A DNA stretch of 32,370 nt from Candidatus Roizmanbacteria bacterium GW2011_GWA2_35_19 (GTDB lineage: Bacteria > Patescibacteriota > Microgenomatia > UBA1406 > GWC2-37-13), in NCBI GenBank assembly GCA_000990565.1, contig LBQC01000005.1, positions 1 to 32,370 on the forward strand, written 5' to 3'. Each line of letters opens with the position of its first letter. Position 1 is the first letter of the stretch. Made by a program: the position numbers and the translations under genes. Below, in pieces: positions 26,045 through 32,370 of this stretch. The notes under the pieces were generated by a model. The model was not told the origin of the DNA and did not search any database. It saw only the letters and a program-made list of their open reading frames with translations.

Positions 26045-27335
26045 TAACACAAATGAAAAATGGCCAACCGTAAAACTTATTGAACTGGTTGACTATAAAA
26101 AGGGCAAAAAACCAGCCGACCTGATTGAAACACCAAAGAGCAATTATTTACCATATATTGATATTGAGGCTTTTGAAAAAGGAATAATAAACAGATATAC
26201 CTCTGACAAATCTGCACCTGTAAGTAATGATAATAACGATATTTTAGTAGTGTGGGACGGTGCAAGAGCAGGATTAGTTGGGAAAGCTACTGGTGTTGTT
26301 GGGTCAACCCTTATGAAACTTACCCCCAAAGATGTTAATCGTGATTACCTGCTTTTGTATCTATTATCCAAATACGAGGATATAAACAAAAACCCCAGAG
26401 GAACAGGTATTCCACATGTGAACCCAGATATATTTTGGGATTTAGATGTGCCTACACCAAGCACTGAGGAACAATCCAAAATTGTATTTAGGTTAAAGAG
26501 TTTGATGCAAGATATAAAACAAGGCAAGTCTAAAATTGCAAAAGCAAAAGCTAACTTAACAAATTTTCGTCAAGCAATTTTAACCTCAGCAATTACTGGA
26601 AAACTTACAGAGGATTGGCGTAAGGGAAAAAATGTTGAACCATCAACTATCCTGTTTGAAAAAATTAAAAATCAACGCAAAATAAAAAGCAAAGCCCCAA
26701 AAAGTAAATTAGATTTTAATAGCTTACCGCCTTTACCTGAAAAGTGGATATATGTGTATTTTGGCGACATAGTTAGCGATTTTAAGTATGGCACATCGGA
26801 AAAAAGTGACTATTCGTATGAAGGTACACCGGTATTGCGTATACCAAACGTAATCTCCCAAAAAATAAATACATCAGATTTAAAGTACCTATCAAAAAAG
26901 GAAACAAGGGGTGAATACTTAGTAAAAAATGGTGACATTTTGATTGTTCGGTCAAACGGAAGCAGGGACTTGGTTGGGAAAAACGCTCTTATTAGTGAAC
27001 TTGACGGCGATTATGCTTATGCTTCCTATCTGATACGTATCAGACCGGTTTTAGTTGCGCCTGGCTATTTATCAATACTACTTAACTCCGATTTGGGTCG
27101 TCGTCAGTTATTTTCAAACGCTAAATCAGCCGCAGGCATTAACAATATCAATACACAAGAGCTTGCATCAATTGTTGTTCCCTTACCATCAATTGACGAG
27201 CAAAACGAAATTATTACAAAAGTTAATGAGTACTTTGAAGTTGCAGATAAGACCGGATTACAAATAGACAAAGCTGAAAAACAAATTACAAAACTCACAC
27301 AAGCAGTTTTAGCTAAGACATTTCAAGGGAACTAG
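26025..27335 (+). CDS. hsdS: type I restriction-modification specificity subunit S
   Basis: Two target-recognition domains with conserved repeats 'IVFRLKSLMQDI...NLTNFRQAILTSAITGKLTEDWR' and 'EIITKVNEYFEVADK...KLTQAVLAKTFQG'. Confidence 0.95.
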   Translation: MQTLSVNNTNEKWPTVKLIELVDYKKGKKPADLIETPKSNYLPYIDIEAFEKGIINRYTSDKSAPVSNDNNDILVVWDGARAGLVGKATGVVGSTLMKLTPKDVNRDYLLLYLLSKYEDINKNPRGTGIPHVNPDIFWDLDVPTPSTEEQSKIVFRLKSLMQDIKQGKSKIAKAKANLTNFRQAILTSAITGKLTEDWRKGKNVEPSTILFEKIKNQRKIKSKAPKSKLDFNSLPPLPEKWIYVYFGDIVSDFKYGTSEKSDYSYEGTPVLRIPNVISQKINTSDLKYLSKKETRGEYLVKNGDILIVRSNGSRDLVGKNALISELDGDYAYASYLIRIRPVLVAPGYLSILLNSDLGRRQLFSNAKSAAGINNINTQELASIVVPLPSIDEQNEIITKVNEYFEVADKTGLQIDKAEKQITKLTQAVLAKTFQGN

Positions 27336-27346
27336 GAGTTATATGT

Positions 27347-28051
27347 ATGGCACTTACACACAATCAAATAAATAGACTTTGGTATAAACCGATTTACGAT
27401 AACTTCAAAAAACACGGATTTGTAAAACATATATTTACTTCAAAAGATGCAGAGGATTTTATAAGGACAGGTGCATATTTAATAAAAGAGGCTGAAAAGC
27501 GGTCCAACATAATTATTCCTTGGGACGAAAACAGACGTTACGAAATACTTGCAAACCCTCGTCTGGAAAACGCGTTTGTTGCATTAGGAGCAGAGTATCT
27601 ATTGAAAGGTGTATTTTTAATTAAGGGTTACGCTATTAACGAACCTAAGCAATTATCAGCTCCAATTCGCCACCCTATTATCCTAAAAGGTAATAAAAAT
27701 AAGCTATTAACAAATGAAGTACATGATTTATCTTATATTGTTGACCACATAGCTTCGGTTATTGATTTTACCGACTTTGATAAGTCGCAAAAAAACGATG
27801 AAGCAAAGGCAAAAGCCGAACTTAAAGGTAAACGATTAGCTGGTATAACACGTATGACCATACCATTTCCTTCAGCTAAACAGATATTGGTTTATCTACA
27901 CTTCAAACGTAATTTCGCTTTACATAGACCCTTTACCATACCTGAGTTTAGGGGTATAACCCAACACATTTTTAAGCTGTTAGATTATATTGCTCAAAAA
28001 GGCACAGGGCGGACAATTGAAGTGTTAGCCAAATTAAATGATGAACTATGA
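27347..28051 (+). CDS. HEPN-like protein (234 aa), RM-operon associated
   Basis: Helical; 'LENAFVALGAEYLLKGVFLI' and C-terminal 'HFKRNFALHRPF' with RNxxxH motif; 11 nt after hsdS. Confidence 0.6.
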   Translation: MALTHNQINRLWYKPIYDNFKKHGFVKHIFTSKDAEDFIRTGAYLIKEAEKRSNIIIPWDENRRYEILANPRLENAFVALGAEYLLKGVFLIKGYAINEPKQLSAPIRHPIILKGNKNKLLTNEVHDLSYIVDHIASVIDFTDFDKSQKNDEAKAKAELKGKRLAGITRMTIPFPSAKQILVYLHFKRNFALHRPFTIPEFRGITQHIFKLLDYIAQKGTGRTIEVLAKLNDEL

Positions 28052-29187
28052 AACGTAGTTATAAAACCTTAATGATAATGCCATACCTACCCCTAGAGGG
28101 GCTTATTAAGTTTGATGGTTTATCTTTATGGTCATATAAAAAGTTAAGTACAAAACTAATAACTGATGTTGCTTTACGTGGCCACATTGATAGACTTATG
28201 GCCTGCTATCAGCTTTACAAAGGAAGCCAGATACAAAACCCAGCTTTAGTTACTACTGATTTTGTTAATTTTCCAAATCCAACAAGGGCAACAATTGCAA
28301 AGATTGAAGTGTTAAAAAACATAATGCTATTTTTGGGTATTTTGGAAAATAATAGTTGGTCTTTTATAACAAGCGATAATTTTGAAGTATTTTATCAGCG
28401 TTTTAATGTAGGTGACGACGGCCTTGCTACACAAGGTGGTGCGATACATAGGATATTAAGTGGAGGCTATAAGATTGGTGAAATTGCGTTTGTTAAACCG
28501 GAATATATAAATCTTCCAATGGGTTTTCACCCCGATGGCGCAATCTATAAAGCATTAAGTGATTGCACGGTTAATTCAGTAAAAAGTAAAGATAAAAGCC
28601 GTGTAATCCAGGCCTTAAATCCTTTGTTTGCCGCTTACCGAAATAGCCATGAGCAGACTTGGCAATCACGTATTTTATTGCTTGTTATGGCTTTTGAATT
28701 ATTGTTTGGTGAAACTGAACGAAAAAACTTTAGGAAAAACATACAAAAATTCTCAAGGTTAGGTGAACGAACACCATTGAAAACGTATAAATACCCAATA
28801 ATTAACACGGAAACAGGAAAAACTATGGCAGAGGAACAATTAACACTTAACCAAATATGGGCTGAGGAGTTTTATAAACTGCGTCATAAAATAATCCACG
28901 GTAATACTGTTTTTAGTGATGACTTTATTTTTAGGGATTTAATAAAGGCAGTGAAACCACGTGAGCCGCATTTTTATATTGCGGTAAACTTTTTGGTAGT
29001 TTGCGTGCTTAATAAATTAAGGGAAATAGGGTTTAGTGACGTTGAACATTACATTATTAACCCCGACGCCCCTAAAGTGTTCGGTGGGAAAATAATATCT
29101 GGTATAAAAGATGAGTTGTTTAAGATTGAAAGCCTAAGTTTTTACGAAGCGTTAACACGAGCAACAACGTCATCTGCTACGACCTAA
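28048..29187 (+). CDS. HEPN-like protein (379 aa, ApeA-HEPN-like C-terminus), RM-operon associated
   Basis: 'ILLLVMAFELLFGE' and 'EEFYKLRHKIIHGN' (Rx4H); ATGA overlap with the preceding gene. Confidence 0.65.
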   Translation: MKRSYKTLMIMPYLPLEGLIKFDGLSLWSYKKLSTKLITDVALRGHIDRLMACYQLYKGSQIQNPALVTTDFVNFPNPTRATIAKIEVLKNIMLFLGILENNSWSFITSDNFEVFYQRFNVGDDGLATQGGAIHRILSGGYKIGEIAFVKPEYINLPMGFHPDGAIYKALSDCTVNSVKSKDKSRVIQALNPLFAAYRNSHEQTWQSRILLLVMAFELLFGETERKNFRKNIQKFSRLGERTPLKTYKYPIINTETGKTMAEEQLTLNQIWAEEFYKLRHKIIHGNTVFSDDFIFRDLIKAVKPREPHFYIAVNFLVVCVLNKLREIGFSDVEHYIINPDAPKVFGGKIISGIKDELFKIESLSFYEALTRATTSSATT

Positions 29188-29586
29188 TTGAGCATCTGCC
29201 TGTTTGCCTAACCGGCTTAATGTAACTAAAAAACCTGGTTTCAAAGCATTGCTGGCAACCCTGCCGGTGTTTTCAATATCAAACTTTTCCCTGTAACGTT
29301 CAGGTTTGAGGTTTTTAAGTGTAAATATAATAGCTGTAATGTTCCTATCCTTGGTTACCGCTAACCGTAAGGCATTTTCCGCTTCATCTGCACGCGTTTC
29401 CAGACCTTCGGCTACAGCCTCGCTCCAGTTGTGGTCAAACTCCTCATCATTTTTCCGCCAGTAATACATGGTTGGCCGGCTAAACCCAAGATATATACAG
29501 GTAGCAAGTACATTGCCAGCACTGCGTATGCTCCGTAATTCCTCTATAAATCTTTTTTTATCGTTAATAATGCTATTTTTTGCCAT
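29170..29586 (-). CDS. phage terminase small subunit-like / HTH protein
   Basis: 'SAGNVLATCIYLGFSRPTMYYWRKNDEEF...ITAIIFTLKNLKPERYREKF' typical of terminase small-subunit-like HTH proteins. Confidence 0.6.
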   Translation of the reverse strand: MAKNSIINDKKRFIEELRSIRSAGNVLATCIYLGFSRPTMYYWRKNDEEFDHNWSEAVAEGLETRADEAENALRLAVTKDRNITAIIFTLKNLKPERYREKFDIENTGRVASNALKPGFLVTLSRLGKQADAQLGRSR

Positions 29587-29594
29587 AGCCTTTT

Positions 29595-29741
29595 TTATAT
29601 GTGTCTAATTTGTCTAATATCTGCCTCAAAAGACTGCGCTGTGAGGGCTAATAATTCCTGGGTTTGTCTTAGGGTTGTTTGGGGGTCTACAATAAGTTCA
29701 GCCCAGTCGGAGGTACGGAAGGTATCCCACTTGGTGAGCAC
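29595..29741 (-). CDS. small hypothetical protein (48 aa), GTG start
   Basis: VLTKWDTFRTSDWAELIVDPQTTLRQTQELLALTAQSFEADIRQIRHI; track ORF extends to 29834. Confidence 0.35.
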   Translation of the reverse strand: MLTKWDTFRTSDWAELIVDPQTTLRQTQELLALTAQSFEADIRQIRHI

Positions 29742-29786
29742 TTCAGTACTTAATATAACCAATGCTATAATTTCTTTATAACAACC

Positions 29787-30770
29787 ATGAGATTTTCTAT
29801 TCGTCTGGGAGAGATTAAAAATGAACAATTTCAAAAAGCCCTAGACTATTTTAGTTTAGGAAAGCTACTAAATGCTAAAGCAATCCCTTTTGGAAACTTC
29901 GGTCAAAATGTATTTTTAACAACAGATAAAGGAGAATATGTTTTTCGAGGTAAGCCTCATTATTCTTGGCAGTTTAAGAATGAAAAATTAATGACGGACT
30001 TACTTCATAAAAAAACTAAAACCCCAGTTGCTTATCCCTATTTAATTAATGAAAACAAAATTATTTTTGGTTGGGGTTATGCAATAAGTCCAAAACTTAA
30101 GGGCAAACAAATTATTGATGAAAAAACACGAAAGGAATTAACTCAAAAGGATTGGAAAGAATTAGCTAAAGCTTATGGGCAAAATTTAGCAGAAATGCAC
30201 TCGCTAATTTATGAATATCCAGGAAAATATACTGATAATTACGAAGGAATTAAACCTTTTAGTCCTTCATATTCTTCTTGGATAATTGATAGCATAAATC
30301 ACCTTTTAGAAAAATCCCTATCGCATAACAATAAAACAACAAAAGAAGATGCTAATTGGGTTCAAAAAATAATCAGAGATGGAAAAGAAGCATTGAACAT
30401 TCCTTTTGTCCCATCGTTTGTCATGCAGGATTATCAACAAAGTAATACATTAGCAGACAAAATTAATGGCAAATGGTATGTGGTAGGAGTATTTGATTTT
30501 ATGGAAAGTTATTTTGGCGACTATGAAGCCGATTTACCACGAATGCGCGCTCAACTCATTGACCAAAATAAAAAACTGGCCGACATTTTCCTTAAGACTT
30601 ATTTATTGATAAAAAAGCCGAGGGCAGGGTTTGAAAAAAGATATCCTATCTATGTGATTTTAGACAGATTATTAGTTTGGGAATGGTTGCAAAGAAATAA
30701 TAACCAGCTTATTAATAAGAACAGTCTTAAAGAGTGGTGTGAAAAGTATACTCAACTTGATTATTCATAG
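29787..30770 (+). CDS. aminoglycoside phosphotransferase (APH)-family protein
   Basis: Kinase-like fold: 'GQNVFLTTDKGEYVFR', 'YGQNLAEMHSL', 'FVMQDYQQSNTLAD...GVFDFMESYFGDYEADLPRM'. Confidence 0.75.
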   Translation: MRFSIRLGEIKNEQFQKALDYFSLGKLLNAKAIPFGNFGQNVFLTTDKGEYVFRGKPHYSWQFKNEKLMTDLLHKKTKTPVAYPYLINENKIIFGWGYAISPKLKGKQIIDEKTRKELTQKDWKELAKAYGQNLAEMHSLIYEYPGKYTDNYEGIKPFSPSYSSWIIDSINHLLEKSLSHNNKTTKEDANWVQKIIRDGKEALNIPFVPSFVMQDYQQSNTLADKINGKWYVVGVFDFMESYFGDYEADLPRMRAQLIDQNKKLADIFLKTYLLIKKPRAGFEKRYPIYVILDRLLVWEWLQRNNNQLINKNSLKEWCEKYTQLDYS

Positions 30771-30832
30771 TATATCTTGATATTAATTCAGACATCATCC
30801 AACTATGTACTCAAATTCCCCTAACCCGCTCT

Positions 30833-30854
30833 ACTTTGAAAAGCCCTTCAAAGT
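30833..30854. repeat. inverted repeat actttgaa-aagccc-ttcaaagt
   Basis: 8-bp perfect arms, about 100 nt upstream of the Fic gene. Confidence 0.6.
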
Positions 30855-30951
30855 GAACTTGCTTTAAAATGAGGCTAAATTCGTCCATTGTCTCAATAGC
30901 TCCGTATCATTATATTGTTCTTTGCGTTTCATTATGGTACTCTGTTGATAT

Positions 30952-32007
30952 ATGGATGGAACGAAGTTATCTCTACGTCAGAAAAAAATTTTGTCAATTA
31001 TTACTAAAGAAGCGTTATCCCGTCCCCAAATAAATTTGTTCTTGGAAAAAATTTATCCCATTTCTAAGTTGACTCTTATTCGCGAACTTAATTATTTAAT
31101 GGCCCTGAAAATTGTAAAAAAAATTGGGTCAGGAAATAATATAAGATATGCTCTGAAAGAAGAAAACCCTCTTTTAAACTTCATAGATATACAACAATAT
31201 TTTGACGATCAGGCTAGTCGGAATAAATTAAATCCAATAGCTTTTAATTTCAAAATGTTTGATTATCTAAAAAATTTAATAACTCCTCAAGACTTAAATG
31301 AATTTGAAATTATTTTATTGAGTTTAAGAGAACAAGAAAAAAAACTTGATCCTACAATATTCAGACGGGAGATTGAAAGATTTATTATTGAATTTTCCTG
31401 GAAGTCTTCAAAAATAGAGGGGAATACATATTCTCTTTTGGAAACAGAAGTTTTGATCAAACAATCAAAAGAGGCTCCCGGACACTCTAAATACGAAGCA
31501 GTAATGATTTTGAATCATAAACGGGCTATCGAATATATTTTATTGCACAGAAATATTTTTAAAAAGATAACACTCTCTCAAATTATTAATTTACACGCAA
31601 TTTTAACAAAAGGACTCGAAGTTACTTCGGGAATTAGAAATAATCCAGTAGCAATTTCTGGATCGAATTATTTACCTTTGTCTTCCAAAAAAGAGATAGA
31701 AAATAGTTTAAATAAATTTATAAAGGCAGTAAATAGCAATCGTAACCCATTGGAAAAAGCTTTAATTTCATTAACTCTAATATCTTATATTCAACCTTTC
31801 GCTGATGGTAATAAGCGTACAGCTCGTGTTTTGGCTAACGCCGTTTTGATTTCTCACGATTGCTATCCTGTAACATTTCGCAATGTAGAAGATACTGATT
31901 ACCTCAAGGCTCTTCTCCTTTTTTATGAAAAAACTAACCTTTTTAATTTTAAACACATGTTTTTGGAGCAATACCGTTTTGCTTTGCAAAATTATTTCAG
32001 GACGTAG
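30952..32007 (+). CDS. Fic family protein with N-terminal winged-HTH, catalytic His replaced by Gln
   Basis: 'IQPFADGNKRTARVLANAVL' (consensus HPFxDGNxRxxR); 'SSKIEGNTYSLLETEVLI' inhibitory-type motif. Confidence 0.9.
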   Translation: MDGTKLSLRQKKILSIITKEALSRPQINLFLEKIYPISKLTLIRELNYLMALKIVKKIGSGNNIRYALKEENPLLNFIDIQQYFDDQASRNKLNPIAFNFKMFDYLKNLITPQDLNEFEIILLSLREQEKKLDPTIFRREIERFIIEFSWKSSKIEGNTYSLLETEVLIKQSKEAPGHSKYEAVMILNHKRAIEYILLHRNIFKKITLSQIINLHAILTKGLEVTSGIRNNPVAISGSNYLPLSSKKEIENSLNKFIKAVNSNRNPLEKALISLTLISYIQPFADGNKRTARVLANAVLISHDCYPVTFRNVEDTDYLKALLLFYEKTNLFNFKHMFLEQYRFALQNYFRT

Positions 32008-32130
32008 CAACTATGAACACATAGTGTTTCAAACTATTAATTCTACTACTATACCAGCGGAAATAACCCTTTTACGGTTGACGGTCAATTGTGAACTGTC
32101 AGCTTAATTGTATTGTGCTAAAATTCATTT

Positions 32131-32370
32131 GTGAATAGCAAACAACTGATTGGTTTTTTACCATCAAACAAATTTAAAAAAATTGGATTTTTTTTAGGAA
32201 TTTTGTTTTTGATATTAACTGCCTTTATTTCCTATAAGCCAGAACCATTTTTGAAATTTGGATATGTTGGAGTGTTTATTTTTAATCTTTTTGGTCCAGG
32301 GACATTGCTTATTCCAACCTTGGCTCAACATATGAGTGTATTTTGGTTAGCTTTGGCATCTTCCATTGGA
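32131..32370 (+). CDS. membrane protein N-terminus, possibly VTT/DedA-like, truncated by the window end
   Basis: GTG-initiated open frame MNSKQLIGFLPSNKFKKIGFFLGILFLILTAFISYKPEPFLKFGYVGVFIFNLFGPGTLLIPTLAQHMSV... Confidence 0.6.
   Translation, partial: MNSKQLIGFLPSNKFKKIGFFLGILFLILTAFISYKPEPFLKFGYVGVFIFNLFGPGTLLIPTLAQHMSVFWLALASSIG

Larger units (their letters stand above)
17835..29760. mobile_element. tRNA-Asn-adjacent integrated element (left edge clear, right edge approximate)
   Basis: Serine recombinase next to the tRNA, replication-like gene, excisionase-like HTH, RM cargo, terminase-like gene at the other end; no att direct repeat found by eye. Confidence 0.7.

Noticed and set aside
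30811-30835. Possible right att site (aaattcccctaacccgctctac) resembling the tRNA 5' end
   Set aside because: Only about 8 contiguous matching bases (attcccct) and the wrong end of the tRNA for this recombinase; likely chance.
1-32370. CRISPR array or diversity-generating retroelement
   Set aside because: No regularly spaced direct repeats, Cas-like proteins or reverse transcriptase found on either strand.

Overview
AT-rich, densely packed bacterial window. Gene content and short intragenic palindromes suggest a Candidate Phyla Radiation / Patescibacteria-like genome (inference; no rRNA marker is visible). About 1-17.4 kb is chromosomal: AI-2E family transporter, ComF, NrdR, B12-dependent ribonucleotide reductase, PduO-type cobalamin adenosyltransferase, DUF4430-like and DUF6580/ECF-S-like proteins, thioredoxin, YifB/ComM, two small VirB2/pilin-like membrane proteins, GT2 glycosyltransferase, PhzF, DivIC-like, YqeY, RNase H-like, nitroreductase and VOC protein. 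A tRNA-Asn(GTT) at 17759-17834 marks the edge of an integrated element of about 12 kb: large serine recombinase, DnaD/replication-like protein, XRE and MerR-like regulators, a complete type I RM operon (hsdR-hsdM-hsdS) and, directly downstream of hsdS, two overlapping genes that both carry HEPN-type Rx4H motifs. Beyond it lie an APH-like kinase, a Fic protein with Gln in place of the catalytic His, and the start of a membrane protein. The strongest hidden signals are: (1) an unannotated, ORF-less group I intron of about 228 nt on the minus strand just upstream of the GT2 gene, with P1, P3-P8 all pairable by eye; (2) the tandem HEPN pair coupled to the type I RM operon; (3) a tRNA-Asn flanked by two mobile genes whose stop codons both lie inside the tRNA, plus a degenerate 5' tRNA-Asn half exactly 300 bp upstream with a palindrome in its D-loop. 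All assignments come from reading the sequence; no searches were run.
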